Assembly: GCA_000244995.1 (NCBI GenBank)
Contig: CM001438.1
Coordinates: 62,001-126,000 of the forward strand
Length of the DNA stretch: 64,000 nt
Direction: 5' to 3'
From: Burkholderiales bacterium JOSHI_001
GTDB taxonomy: Bacteria; Pseudomonadota; Gammaproteobacteria; Burkholderiales; Burkholderiaceae_C
Shown one piece after another: positions 17,728 to 26,010 of the stretch. The notes below the pieces were generated by a model. That model ran no database searches and had not been told where the DNA came from. It was given only the letters and a program-made list of their open reading frames with translations. A program made the position numbers and the translations under genes. Position 1 is the first letter of the stretch, and each line of letters begins with the position of its first letter.

Positions 17728-18663
17728 TCAGTCGCCGCGTTGCGCCAGCGCGTGCTGGTACAGCGCGTTGCGCGGCGCGCCGCTGATTTCAGCCGCCAGG
17801 GCCACGGCCTGTTTCAGCGGCAACTCGCGCAGCAGCACCGCCAGCGTGGCCAGCGCAGATGCCGGCAAGGCGTCAGACACCGCGGCGGCGGCGGCCGCGT
17901 GGATCACCAGCACGAATTCACCGCGGCCGCGGTTGGCGTCGGCCGCCAGCCAGGCGGGCAGCTCGGCCGCGGGCAGCGTGGCCACGGATTCGAACTGCTT
18001 GGTCAGTTCGCGGCACACCGTCACCCGGCGCGTCGATGCAGCCTGGGCCAGTGTCGAGAACAGCTCTTCAATGCGGTGCGGGGCTTCAAACAGCACCTGC
18101 GATTGGCCTGGCGCCGCCAGCACCACCGCCAGCGCTGCCTGGCGCTCGCGTCCCTTGGTGGGCAGGAAGCCGTGGAAGGCAAAGCCGCTGGCGGCAGCGT
18201 CGCCCGCCACGCTGAGCGCCGCCGCCGCGCTGCTGGGCCCGGGCAGCGGCAGCACGCGGTGGCCCCGTGCGGCCACCGCCGCCACCAGCAGGGCGCCGGG
18301 GTCGCTGATGGCCGGCGTGCCGGCATCGCTGGCATAGGCCACCCGCTGGCCCTGCGCCAGGCGGTCGATCACCTGCACCGCGGCGGCCTGTTCGTTGTGC
18401 TGGTGCAGCGCGATCAGCGGCTTGTGCAGGCCCAGGTGGTGCAGCAGGGCGCCGGTGACACGGGTGTCCTCGCAGGCCACCGCGTCCACCAGCGCCAGCA
18501 CGTGGATGGCGCGCAGCGTGATGTCGGCGCGGTTGCCGATGGGCGTGGCCACGACGTACAGGGTGGCTGCGGGATACTGCTGGCCAGCGGCTGCCGCGGC
18601 GGCGGCCGAACCCAGCAGCGAGGCGTCGGTGTTCAAGGCAAACGCGGGCCGCGGTGGCAGCAC
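17728..18663 (-). CDS. rsmI: 16S rRNA (cytidine(1402)-2'-O)-methyltransferase
   Basis: The enzyme methylates the ribose of C1402 in the decoding centre. Family motifs in the 311-residue protein are '[18 protein letters not shown]', 'VACEDTRVT', '[13 protein letters not shown]', '[11 protein letters not shown]', 'FHGFLP' and 'YEAPHRI' (here FEAPHRI). The ATG at 18663 gives an Ala-rich N-terminal extension before the conserved start. Its first 12 codons overlap, head to head, the likely GTG start of yraN on the other strand. In E. coli rsmI (yraL) is also divergent from the lpoA-yraN-diaA-dolP operon. Confidence 0.95.
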   Translation of the reverse strand: MLPPRPAFALNTDASLLGSAAAAAAAGQQYPAATLYVVATPIGNRADITLRAIHVLALVDAVACEDTRVTGALLHHLGLHKPLIALHQHNEQAAAVQVIDRLAQGQRVAYASDAGTPAISDPGALLVAAVAARGHRVLPLPGPSSAAAALSVAGDAAASGFAFHGFLPTKGRERQAALAVVLAAPGQSQVLFEAPHRIEELFSTLAQAASTRRVTVCRELTKQFESVATLPAAELPAWLAADANRGRGEFVLVIHAAAAAAVSDALPASALATLAVLLRELPLKQAVALAAEISGAPRNALYQHALAQRGD

Positions 18664-19021
18664 GAAGCAGGTGGGGGACGCGGCCGAGGCCTTGGCGCTT
18701 CGCTACCTGCAGCGCGCCGGCCTCGTCCTGGAGTGCCGCAATTATCGGTGGGCGCGCGGGCCCTCGGCGCGCGGCGGCGAAATCGACCTGGTGATGCGCG
18801 ACCGCGACGGCACCCTGGTGTTCGTGGAAGTGCGCGCGCGGGCCGGCAGCGGGCAAGGCGGCGCGCTGGCCAGCGTGGGCAGCGCCAAACAACGCAGCCT
18901 GGTGCGCGCAGCCCAGCACTATCTGCTGCAATTCGCCAGCCTGCCGCCCTGCCGTTTCGACGTGGTGGCGGTGCAGGGCAGCGACGTCGAATGGGTTCAG
19001 GCCGCTTTCGACGCCTTGTGA
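18629..19021 (+). CDS. yraN: YraN family (UPF0102) putative endonuclease-like protein
   Basis: GTG at 18629, with GAGG 5 nt upstream, was chosen because the resulting '[18 protein letters not shown]' aligns with the N-terminus of E. coli YraN. The alternative GTG at 18671 would remove that conserved segment. The 130-residue protein has the restriction-endonuclease-like core 'RGGEIDLVMRD' and 'LVFVEVRAR', then 'KQRSLVRAAQHYL' and 'CRFDVVAV'. The biochemical role of the family is unresolved. The start region overlaps rsmI by 35 bp on the opposite strand. Confidence 0.85.
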   Translation: MFKANAGRGGSTKQVGDAAEALALRYLQRAGLVLECRNYRWARGPSARGGEIDLVMRDRDGTLVFVEVRARAGSGQGGALASVGSAKQRSLVRAAQHYLLQFASLPPCRFDVVAVQGSDVEWVQAAFDAL

Positions 19022-19090
19022 AGCGCGGGTGAAGCCCCGGCGACTGTTTTCGCAGGGGAACTGCCCCGGCGCGGCCCTGTCATATCATCC

Positions 19091-19693
19091 ATGACCATGC
19101 TTGAGCAGCGCATCCAGCAGCATTTCTTCGACAGCGCGGACCTCAAATACCAGTCCGCCGAAGCACTGGCCCGTCCGGTGGCGAACATGGCGCAGGCGCT
19201 GGTCACGGGCCTCACTGCGGGCGGTCGCCTGCTGGTGGCGGGCTCGGGTGCCTGCGGTGCGCTGGCGCAACTGGCCGCGGCGCTGCTGGTGGGCGGCTTC
19301 GAGCGCGACCGCCCCGGCCTGCCGGCCTTGCCGCTGGGCACCAACGGCGTGCTGCAGGGCGCGCTGGCCGTGGTGACCGAGCCCGACCAGGTGCTGGCGC
19401 GCCAGGTGCAGACCCTGGGCGCCCCGGGCGACCTGCTGCTGCTGCTGGACACCCACGGCAACGACAACTCGCTGATCGCCGCGCTGGCCGCGGCCCAGGC
19501 CAAGGACATGACCGTGCTGGTGCTCAGCGGTGGCGACGGCGGCGCGCTGGGCGCGGCGCTGTCGGACACCGACGTGCTGGTGGCGCTGAACCACGACCGC
19601 CGCGCCCGCATCATGGAACTGCAGCTGCTCGTGCTGCACGCCCTGTGCGACGCGATCGACATCCAACTGCTGGGCGAACAGGAACCCGCATGA
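19091..19693 (+). CDS. SIS domain protein (DiaA/GmhA-like)
   Basis: The 200-residue sugar-isomerase (SIS) fold protein has the phosphosugar-binding pattern 'LLVAGSGACGALAQLAAALLVGGFERDRPGLPALPL' and 'GDLLLLLDTHGNDNSLI'. Its place between yraN and a BON-domain lipoprotein gene matches E. coli diaA, a DnaA-binding initiation regulator. GmhA-type phosphoheptose isomerases are the other close family, and in Burkholderiales the two are hard to separate by motif. The stop overlaps the next start (ATGA). Either ATG 19091 or 19097 could be used. Confidence 0.85.
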   Translation: MTMLEQRIQQHFFDSADLKYQSAEALARPVANMAQALVTGLTAGGRLLVAGSGACGALAQLAAALLVGGFERDRPGLPALPLGTNGVLQGALAVVTEPDQVLARQVQTLGAPGDLLLLLDTHGNDNSLIAALAAAQAKDMTVLVLSGGDGGALGAALSDTDVLVALNHDRRARIMELQLLVLHALCDAIDIQLLGEQEPA

Positions 19694-20331
19694 CCTTCAC
19701 ACACCGAATCCCGGCGCCCCGCGCCGCCCTGCTGGCACTGGCCCTGGCCGGCGGCTCGGCCCTCTTGTCCGCCTGCGCGCCGCTGGTGGTGGGTGGCGCC
19801 ATGCTGGGCGGCACCCTGATGGTGACCGACCGGCGCACCTCCGGCGCACAGCTGGAAGACCAGGCCATCGAGTTGAAGTCGGTGAACCGCCTGCGCGAAG
19901 CGCTGGGCGAGCGCGGCCACATCAGCGTGACCAGCTACAACCGCATGGTGCTGATCACCGGCGAAGTGCCCGACGACGCCGCCAAGACAACGGCCGAGCA
20001 GGTGGTGGCCAAGGTGGAAAACGTGAAGTCCACCGTGAACGAGCTGGGCGTGATGGGCAGCAGCTCGCTCACCGCGCGCAGCAACGACGCCATCCTGACC
20101 AGCAAGGTCAAGGCCACCTTCGTGGACACCAAGGACCTGCAGGCCAATGCCATCAAAGTGGTGACCGAGCGGTCGGTGGTCTACCTGATGGGCCGCGTCA
20201 CCGAAAAGGAAGGCGCCCGCGCCGCCGACCTGGCGCGCACCGTCTCCGGCGTGCAGAAGGTGGTGCGCGTGTTCGAGTACATCACCGAGGCCGAGCTGCA
20301 GGACCTGCAGCCCAAGGACGTGAAGAAGTAG
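19690..20331 (+). CDS. BON-domain outer-membrane lipoprotein (DolP/YraP-like)
   Basis: ATG at 19690 overlaps the SIS gene stop by 4 bp. The 213-residue product has a signal peptide with lipobox LLSAC, a short Gly-rich segment, and two BON domains: about residues 65-115 ('ISVTSYNRMVLITGEVPDD') and 130-195 ('IKVVTERSVVYLMGRVTEKEG'). E. coli DolP has the same architecture and genome position; it binds anionic phospholipid at the outer membrane and supports envelope integrity. The end of the protein is Lys-rich. Confidence 0.9.
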   Translation: MTFTHRIPAPRAALLALALAGGSALLSACAPLVVGGAMLGGTLMVTDRRTSGAQLEDQAIELKSVNRLREALGERGHISVTSYNRMVLITGEVPDDAAKTTAEQVVAKVENVKSTVNELGVMGSSSLTARSNDAILTSKVKATFVDTKDLQANAIKVVTERSVVYLMGRVTEKEGARAADLARTVSGVQKVVRVFEYITEAELQDLQPKDVKK

Positions 20332-20338
20332 GCGCCGC

Positions 20339-21232
20339 CTACTTCAGGCGCCGGATCAGGCTGGACGTGTCCCAGCGCCCGCCGCCCTGCGCCTGCACGT
20401 CGGCGTAGAACTGGTCCACCACGGCGGTGACGGGCAGGCGCGCGCCATTGCGGCGCGCTTCGTCCAGCACCAGACCCAGGTCCTTGCGCATCCAGTCCAC
20501 GGCAAAGCCGAAGTTGAACTGGTCGTCCACCATGGTCTTGCCGCGGTTGTCCAGCTGCCAGCTTTGCGCCGCGCCCTTGCCGATGACGTCCAGCACCAGC
20601 TTCATGTCCAGCCCGGCCTTCTGGCCGAAGGCGATGGCTTCCGACAGGCCCTGCACCAGGCCGGCGATGCAGATCTGGTTGACCATCTTCGCCAGCTGAC
20701 CGGCGCCCGGCGCGCCCACCAGCGTGACCGCGCGCGAGAAGGCCATGGCGGCGGGCTTCATCGCGTCAAACGCAGCGGCATCGCCGCCGCACATCACGGT
20801 CAGCAGCCCGTTCACCGCGCCGGCCTGTCCGCCGGACACCGGGGCATCGACGAAGGCAATGCCGCGCGCGGCGCCCGCGGCATGCAGCTCGCGCGCCACC
20901 TCGGCCGATGCGGTGGTGTGGTCCACGAACACGCTGCCTGGGGCCATGCCGGCGAAGGCGCCATCGGGGCCCAGCACCACCGAGCGCAGGTCATCGTCGT
21001 TGCCCACGCAGGCGAACACGAATTCGGCACCGGCGGCGGCTTCGCGCGGCGTGGCGGCGGCGCTGCCGCCGTATTCCTTCGCCCAGGCCTGGGCCTTGGC
21101 GGCGGTGCGGTTGAAGACCGTGACCTGGTGGCCCGCCCGTGCCAGGTGCCCGGCCATCGGGTGGCCCATCACGCCCAGGCCCAGGAAGGCGCAGCGGCGC
21201 GAGGGGGTGGGGTCGTAGGTCTTGGTGGTCAT
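20339..21232 (-). CDS. NAD(P)-dependent beta-hydroxyacid dehydrogenase
   Basis: The 297-residue protein has an N-terminal Rossmann motif 'FLGLGVMGHPMAGHL' (residues about 16-30), the substrate-binding 'FVDAPVSGGQAGA', and the catalytic Lys region 'GAGQLAKMVNQ', all typical of 3-hydroxyisobutyrate dehydrogenase / tartronate semialdehyde reductase / GLYR-type enzymes. Which hydroxyacid is used cannot be told from sequence. It is convergent with the BON gene (7 bp apart). No valine-degradation genes are adjacent, so a general housekeeping or detoxifying role is as likely as 3-hydroxyisobutyrate oxidation. Confidence 0.9.
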   Translation of the reverse strand: MTTKTYDPTPSRRCAFLGLGVMGHPMAGHLARAGHQVTVFNRTAAKAQAWAKEYGGSAAATPREAAAGAEFVFACVGNDDDLRSVVLGPDGAFAGMAPGSVFVDHTTASAEVARELHAAGAARGIAFVDAPVSGGQAGAVNGLLTVMCGGDAAAFDAMKPAAMAFSRAVTLVGAPGAGQLAKMVNQICIAGLVQGLSEAIAFGQKAGLDMKLVLDVIGKGAAQSWQLDNRGKTMVDDQFNFGFAVDWMRKDLGLVLDEARRNGARLPVTAVVDQFYADVQAQGGGRWDTSSLIRRLK

Positions 21233-21301
21233 GCGGGTATTGCCGATGGGGATCCGTAAGTTTACGTTCCCAGCAGCGGCAAGACGAATCGGCCGGCGCC
21301 T

Positions 21302-21604
21302 TCAGGGAGTTTCAAGAATCTGTCGCCGGATGGACTCGAGGAACATTCTGGTGGTTGGGCAAAACGCGGTTGGAGGCACATCAGGGTGAAACAGATCGTC
21401 AAATGGTTGGTCAAGCGTCTGATCTTCGTCCGCCAGAAGTCGATCAATCTCTGCCACCAGTGCACGCCGCTTGTTGTCGGGCGCGACACGACAGTACGCG
21501 CCCACAACATCCTCCAACTCCGGGCCATCAATGTCGTAGTCTTGGTGAAAGTAGGCGCCCATCAAGTTGGCCAGGAGGGGATAGGACTCAGGACTCAAAG
21601 ACAT
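21302..21604 (-). CDS. CdiI-type contact-dependent inhibition immunity protein
   Basis: This 100-residue acidic protein has the signature of the CdiI immunity family: an N-terminal 'YPLLANLMGAYFHQDYDIDG' followed by 'ELEDVVGAYCRVA', then a helical part. The gene begins 14 bp after the stop of the RNase A-like toxin gene on the same strand, the usual toxin-then-immunity order. It should bind and neutralise that toxin in the cytoplasm. Base composition is visibly less GC-rich than the neighbours, consistent with horizontal acquisition of the pair. Confidence 0.85.
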   Translation of the reverse strand: MSLSPESYPLLANLMGAYFHQDYDIDGPELEDVVGAYCRVAPDNKRRALVAEIDRLLADEDQTLDQPFDDLFHPDVPPTAFCPTTRMFLESIRRQILETP

Positions 21605-21618
21605 TCAAGCCGCCTTGC

Positions 21619-22566
21619 TCAGAGCATTGGGAACGCCGTAAGTACAAAGTAGATGCGGTTTTGGTCCTGAACCTTCTTGAGTACAACAAGCATCTTGGTC
21701 ATTGATTCGGCCTTGCCCATCGTACGGACAATACCGAATCCGACGGCTTTCCCGGCATCGTAGATGAAGCGCTCTCGCTCACCGATTGCTGCTGCCTTCG
21801 CCCAACTTGAAATGGCTTCTCGATTGGCGCGCAACGCCTCGGCGATGAACCTTTCCGCCTCGCTCAGATTGCGGAATGTGGATGCTACCGGTATGCGCCG
21901 ATCCGTCAGCAGGCGCTGCCGGAGTTGCTCCTCTGTGCGGCCAACATGCTTTGCAATCGTGTGACCGCCACTGGCTTCTTCCGCGGCCAGGCTGATGGCC
22001 CCCTTTCGCACGCTGAGGATCTTCGCCAGGCCCGCGCCGCCTGCAAGCAAGGGCACGGCTATGTCAGCACCCAGTCCAATCAATTCCGCGGTTCGGGGGT
22101 CCGCGCCTAGAGATTCGGCCGTGCTGGATGCGGCCTTGGATGTCAATGTTGTGGTTGACCTGCCGGTGACTACCTGCGTCAATCCAGCAGATGCAGTGTC
22201 AGCGCCATGCACGCCGAGCGCGCCGCCCGCGACCTTTGTGATCGCTGTTGGTTCTGGGGTGAGCAACAGGGCTGCGGCACCGACAAGTTCCAATCCACCG
22301 GCAAATACCGAGGCTGCACCCCAGAGCCGGTTTGAGAGCGAGGGTGCGCTGTCCAGCGTTTCGCTTTCGAATACGGCGGCCAGTTGAACTGGCGACAGAA
22401 CGATTTGCAGACCGTTGTCGTCTTGCCAAGGTATGTCTGGCGAAGTGCCGCGGCTGGACAGTCCGATTGGCCCCGGTGCGGCGCTGGCCCAGCGGCACAT
22501 CGTGCCTGTGTCAATCACGTCTTGGTCAAACAGGCCCAGGGTGCCTGGTCGTCGGAAATCGGCCAT
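21619..22566 (-). CDS. Polymorphic toxin with C-terminal RNase A-like (CdiA-CT) domain
   Basis: The 315-residue protein has three parts. Residues 1-70 are a soluble region I cannot assign ('DQDVIDTGTMCRWASAAPGP'). Residues 78-185 are a Gly/Ala-rich hydrophobic helical region ('GLELVGAAALLL', 'GADIAVPLLAGGAGLAKIL') typical of pretoxin segments. About residues 200-315 match the bacterial CdiA-CT RNase A fold, with 'GGHTIAKHVGRT', 'IPVASTFRN' and the closing 'IYFVLTAFP'. This superfamily cleaves RNA. There is no signal peptide, filamentous CdiA repeats or PAAR domain in the ORF, so the delivery route is open. An immunity gene follows directly. Confidence 0.8.
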   Translation of the reverse strand: MADFRRPGTLGLFDQDVIDTGTMCRWASAAPGPIGLSSRGTSPDIPWQDDNGLQIVLSPVQLAAVFESETLDSAPSLSNRLWGAASVFAGGLELVGAAALLLTPEPTAITKVAGGALGVHGADTASAGLTQVVTGRSTTTLTSKAASSTAESLGADPRTAELIGLGADIAVPLLAGGAGLAKILSVRKGAISLAAEEASGGHTIAKHVGRTEEQLRQRLLTDRRIPVASTFRNLSEAERFIAEALRANREAISSWAKAAAIGERERFIYDAGKAVGFGIVRTMGKAESMTKMLVVLKKVQDQNRIYFVLTAFPML

Positions 22567-22812
22567 GACGAGTACTCCAGGGCAATGAGTGCTGCCCGTT
22601 CGGCAAAGAAGTCATCATATTGGCCTTTAAGGGTGCGACGATGTTCTCGGGCAGTGGGTGCCGTAGGCACTTGGCGTTGGGCTTCGGCGTCCGAAATCCA
22701 TATGGCTGTTGGGTGCTAGGTGGTGCGCGAGGCCGTGATGGCAGGAGGGCGCCTTCGGTGCGGTACAAATGCTTCGGCGGCTCGAACTGCCGCAAACTTC
22801 AGCAAAGGCTCG
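22567..22812 (+). other. Gene-poor stretch between toxin gene and FMN reductase
   Basis: About 245 bp with lower GC than the flanks. Short frames exist on both strands (for example 22526-22795 minus, which overlaps the toxin start) but show no recognisable protein pattern. It should hold the promoter of the toxin gene and that of the divergent reductase. I see no convincing motif or repeat. Confidence 0.4.
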
Positions 22813-23376
22813 ATGGCCATGTCCACTGTTCTCGCCCTTTCCGGCAGCCTGCGTAAGGCCTCCTTCAACACCACCCTGATGCGCGCCGCACAAGCAGCAG
22901 CGCCCGAAGGCACGCGGATCGAAACTGCCACCTTGCATGGCATTCCGCTGTACGACGGCGACCTGGAGCGCGACGAAGGAACGCCCGCCGCCGTCCGTGC
23001 ATTGAAAGACCGCATCCTGGCCGCCGATGGCCTGCTGCTGGTCACGCCGGAATACAACGGCGGCGTGCCGGGTGTGTTCAAGAACGCGGTGGACTGGCTG
23101 TCGCGGCCCACGCCGGGCCTGCCCGACGTGTTCAAGGACCGCCCGGTGGCGGTGATCGGGGCCTCGCCCGGCGGTTTCGGCACGCTGCTGTCGCAGACAC
23201 ATTGGCTGCCGGTGCTGCGTGCGCTGGGCACGCGCCACTACAGCGGGGGCCGGCTGGCGGTGTCGCGCGCCCAGGCGGCGTTCGGCGCCGATGGCCAGTT
23301 GCAGGACGAAGGCCAGCAGCGCTTGCTGGTGGATTTCCTGCAGGGTTTCGTCCGCGCCTTGGCGTCAGGGGGCTGA
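22813..23376 (+). CDS. NADPH-dependent FMN reductase family protein
   Basis: Starts at 22813 or 22819 are both possible (AAAGG upstream); 22813 gives 187 residues. The flavodoxin-like motif 'ALSGSLRKASFNT' near the N-terminus binds the FMN phosphate, and 'LLVTPEYNGGVPGVFKNAVDWLSR' is the flavin-contacting block of the FMN_red family. This family includes chromate/quinone reductases and azoreductases. It reduces flavin or quinone substrates with NAD(P)H in the cytoplasm. The substrate is not predictable. DUF2789 follows after 4 bp, so the two are probably one transcript. Confidence 0.9.
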   Translation: MAMSTVLALSGSLRKASFNTTLMRAAQAAAPEGTRIETATLHGIPLYDGDLERDEGTPAAVRALKDRILAADGLLLVTPEYNGGVPGVFKNAVDWLSRPTPGLPDVFKDRPVAVIGASPGGFGTLLSQTHWLPVLRALGTRHYSGGRLAVSRAQAAFGADGQLQDEGQQRLLVDFLQGFVRALASGG

Positions 23377-23380
23377 AGCC

Positions 23381-23611
23381 ATGGAAGCCTCTTTCCACCA
23401 CTTCTGCGAACTCTTCGCCCAACTGGGCCTGCCCGACGACGAGCCGTCGGTGCGGGCCTTCATCACCAGCCACCGGCCGCTGCCCGGGCAGGTGCGCCTG
23501 GCCGATGCGCCGTTCTGGAGCGAGTCCCAGGCGCGCTTGCTGCGCGAAGGTTTGGTCGACGACGCCGACTGGGCCGAGGTGGTGGACCAGCTGAACGCGG
23601 CCCTGCGCTGA
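23381..23611 (+). CDS. DUF2789 family protein
   Basis: The 76-residue small protein matches the DUF2789 pattern: 'FHHFCELFAQLGLPDD', 'VRAFITSHRPLPGQVRLADAPFWSESQARLLREG' and 'DDADWAEVVDQLNAAL'. The length is normal for the family. It starts 4 bp after the FMN reductase gene. No function is known for the family. Confidence 0.85.
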   Translation: MEASFHHFCELFAQLGLPDDEPSVRAFITSHRPLPGQVRLADAPFWSESQARLLREGLVDDADWAEVVDQLNAALR

Positions 23612-23627
23612 GGCGCTGCCTCAGCGC
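23605..23627 (+). terminator. Perfect hairpin between convergent genes
   Basis: A 10-bp perfect inverted repeat (23605-23614 and 23618-23627, loop GCT) spans the DUF2789 stop codon and the end of the convergent rhodanese gene. There is no U-tract, so it could terminate or stabilise both transcripts, with less certainty than a classical terminator. Confidence 0.4.
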
Positions 23628-24049
23628 CCCGGCTTCACCATCGGCCAGCCGCGGCGGGCCCATTCGCTCATGCCGCCTTCGACATGGCGCACGTTGGTGA
23701 TGCCCTGTTCGCGCAGCGCCTTGGCCAGCGCGCTGGACCGGTTTTGCGTGCGGCACATCAGCAGCACCGGCTTGTTCTTGTCGGGCACCAGCGAGGCCCA
23801 CTGCGCCGCCACCTGCCGCATGGGCACCAGCTTGGCGCCTTGGGCCACGCCCTGGGCGTGCTCGTCCGTTTCGCGGATGTCGATCACCAGAGTCTGCCCT
23901 GGCGCCTGCAGCGCAGCGCGCGCTTCTTCCAGCGTGGCCGACGGCAGGGCATCGGCGGCCAGCACCCCGCCAGCGGCGGCCAGGCCGGCCACGGCCAGCG
24001 CGCCGTGCAAGACAAATCGGCGGAGCAGGAAGGAAGAAGCATGTGTCAT
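23621..24049 (-). CDS. Periplasmic rhodanese-domain protein
   Basis: The 142-residue product has a signal peptide (FVLHGALAVAGLAAAGGVLAA) and a single rhodanese domain with the active-site loop 'CRTQNRS' (catalytic Cys in 'LLMCRTQNRS') and 'VRHVEGGMSEW'. Single-domain rhodaneses move sulfane sulfur to acceptors such as cyanide, thiols or protein cysteines. Export to the periplasm suggests sulfur handling or redox work there. The gene is about 90 bp beyond pilU on the same strand; a functional link is unlikely. Confidence 0.9.
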   Translation of the reverse strand: MTHASSFLLRRFVLHGALAVAGLAAAGGVLAADALPSATLEEARAALQAPGQTLVIDIRETDEHAQGVAQGAKLVPMRQVAAQWASLVPDKNKPVLLMCRTQNRSSALAKALREQGITNVRHVEGGMSEWARRGWPMVKPGR

Positions 24050-24138
24050 GACGGTCCGGGCACGAGGGAAGTGCGGACCATCTTATACCTGCGAGGGTAT
24101 CAACGACTGTGACCTCGGTCCCCTTGCGGGGCGCGGGC

Positions 24139-25275
24139 TCACACGATCGTCAGGTGCTCGGTGCCCGCGGCCAGATCGAGGTTGCGCGCCCGCTGGCTGT
24201 GCAGCTTGATCTGCAGCCGCAGGTCGTTCACCGAGTCGGCATTGCGCAGCGCGTCTTCGTAGGTGATGACGCGGCTTTCGTACATGTCGAACAGGGCCTG
24301 GTCGAAGGTCTGCATGCCGAGTTCGCGGCTGCGCTTCATCAGGTCCTTCAGCTCGCCCACCTCGCCCTTGAAGATCAGGTCGCTGACAAGGGGTGTGTTC
24401 AGCAGGATTTCCACCGCCGCGGCGCGGCCCTTGCCTTCTTCGCGTGGCAGCAGTCGCTGGCTGACGATGCCCTTGAGGTTCAGCGACAGGTCCATCAGCA
24501 GCTGCTGGCGGCGTTCTTCGGGGAAGAAGTTGATGATGCGGTCCAGCGCCTGGTTGGCGCTGTTGGCGTGCAGCGTGGCCATGCACAAGTGGCCGGTCTC
24601 GGCGAAGGCCACGGCGTGTTCCATGGTTTCCTTGTCGCGGATCTCGCCCATCAGGATGACGTCCGGCGCCTGGCGCAGCGTGTTCTTCAGCGCCGCCTCC
24701 CAGCCGTCGGTGTCCAGGCCCAGTTCGCGCTGGGTGATGATGCAGTTCTTGTGCGCGTGCACGAACTCCACCGGGTCCTCGATCGTGATGATGTGGCCCT
24801 GGCTGTTCTCGTTGCGGTGGTCCACCAGCGCGGCCAGGGACGTGCTCTTGCCCGAGCCGGTGGCGCCCACCATGATGACCAGGCCGCGCTTGGTCATCGA
24901 GATGTCCTTCATCACCTGCGGCAGGCCCAGGCCGTCGATGGTGGGCAGGGTCTGCGGGATCAGCCGCAGCACCAGGCCCACCTGGCCCTGCTGCATGAAG
25001 GCATTGCAGCGGAAGCGCCCGATGCCCTGCGGGCTGATCGCGAAGTTGCACTCCTTGGTCTTCTCGAACTCCGCCGCCTGCTTGTCGTTCATCAGCGAAC
25101 GCGCCAGCGCCATGGTGTGCTGGCCGGTCAGCGGCTGCGGGCTGACCTTGGTGACCTTGCCGTCCACCTTGATGGCCGGCGGGAAGTCGGCGGTGAGGAA
25201 CAGGTCGGAGCCGTTGCGGGCGATCATCAGCCGCAGCAGGTCGTTGACGAACTTCGATGCCTGGTCGCGTTCCAT
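24139..25275 (-). CDS. pilU: Twitching motility ATPase PilU
   Basis: The 378-residue PilT/PilU-type hexameric ATPase has Walker A 'GATGSGKSTSLAAL', the Asp box 'IITIEDPVEFVH', Walker B-like 'LMGEIRDKETM' and His box 'HLCMATLHANSA'. The C-terminal tail is longer than in PilT and the gene lies downstream of pilT, both typical of PilU, the accessory retraction motor of type IV pili. It probably forms one transcript with pilT and the cyclic-nucleotide-binding gene (about 30 bp and 13 bp gaps). No pilin genes are in the window. Confidence 0.95.
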   Translation of the reverse strand: MERDQASKFVNDLLRLMIARNGSDLFLTADFPPAIKVDGKVTKVSPQPLTGQHTMALARSLMNDKQAAEFEKTKECNFAISPQGIGRFRCNAFMQQGQVGLVLRLIPQTLPTIDGLGLPQVMKDISMTKRGLVIMVGATGSGKSTSLAALVDHRNENSQGHIITIEDPVEFVHAHKNCIITQRELGLDTDGWEAALKNTLRQAPDVILMGEIRDKETMEHAVAFAETGHLCMATLHANSANQALDRIINFFPEERRQQLLMDLSLNLKGIVSQRLLPREEGKGRAAAVEILLNTPLVSDLIFKGEVGELKDLMKRSRELGMQTFDQALFDMYESRVITYEDALRNADSVNDLRLQIKLHSQRARNLDLAAGTEHLTIV

Positions 25276-25307
25276 GCGGGGTCCTTGGGGGCGGTGGCGG
25301 CGCGTGG

Positions 25308-25997
25308 TTACGGCTGCGCGAGAAGCGTTGAAAGGCGCGCGCTGCTCTGGCGCAGGCGCAGTGACAGCCGCCGCGCCAGCGTGGCCAGCAGGGCCGCGGC
25401 CAGGCGGGGGTCGTTGGCCATCATGCGGTCCAGCGAACCGGCCTCCAGGATGGCCAGCACACTGGGCTTGAGCGTGCGGCAGGCCGAAAAGCGGGCGCCA
25501 GCGTCCAGCAGGCTCATTTCGCCCAGCAGGTCGCCCGGGTGGGCTTCACCCAGGCGCGCTCGCGCGCCCAGGGGCTGCACCCGGTCCACCGCCAGCGCGC
25601 CTTCCAGCACGATGAGCAGGAAGTCGCCTTGCTCGTCCTGCACGATCACTTCGCGCTCGGGCGCCAGCTGCACGAATTCCAGGTAATGGCCCAGGCGCAG
25701 CAGGCCTTCGGGGCCGAGTGCGGCGGTGTGCTTTTCGTCGGCCCACACGGCCTGGAACAGCGCCTCGCCACGCGGGCGGGGCACGGCCTGGGCCTGGATC
25801 TGCTGGGCCCGGTCGCGCCAGGTGGCCAGCGGCGGCGTGTCGCCCTCGCGTTCCATGAACAGCGTGGTGAAAAAGCCCGAGTCGGACGTGTTCACTTCGG
25901 TGTCGGCCGTGCTGGCGTCGGCCGCGCCCGTGCCGGCGTCATCGCCCCCACCATGTCCAAGGCGGCGCAGCAGCTTCTTCACCATCGGGGTGTCCAT
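25308..25997 (-). CDS. Cyclic nucleotide-binding domain protein between pilT and pilU
   Basis: The 229-residue protein has a disordered Gly/Asp/Thr N-terminus (residues 1-50) and a cNMP-binding-like beta-roll ('EREVIVQDEQGDFLLIVLEGALAVDR', 'HPGDLLGEMSLLDAGARFSACRTLKPSVLAIL'). It ends in helices but has no HTH DNA-binding domain, unlike Crp. The conserved FGExALL...R...A phosphate-binding cassette appears as 'LGEMSLLDAGARFSA', close to consensus, so ligand binding is plausible. It lies 13 bp after pilT and about 30 bp before pilU and may tie pilus retraction to a cyclic nucleotide signal. Confidence 0.85.
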   Translation of the reverse strand: MDTPMVKKLLRRLGHGGGDDAGTGAADASTADTEVNTSDSGFFTTLFMEREGDTPPLATWRDRAQQIQAQAVPRPRGEALFQAVWADEKHTAALGPEGLLRLGHYLEFVQLAPEREVIVQDEQGDFLLIVLEGALAVDRVQPLGARARLGEAHPGDLLGEMSLLDAGARFSACRTLKPSVLAILEAGSLDRMMANDPRLAAALLATLARRLSLRLRQSSARLSTLLAQP

Positions 25998-26010
25998 GCG
26001 GTGTCTGGCG

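Noticed and set aside
22526-22795. Minus-strand frame of 89 codons upstream of the toxin gene
   Set aside because: Overlaps the toxin start, has no ribosome-binding site or recognisable domain, and composition looks random.
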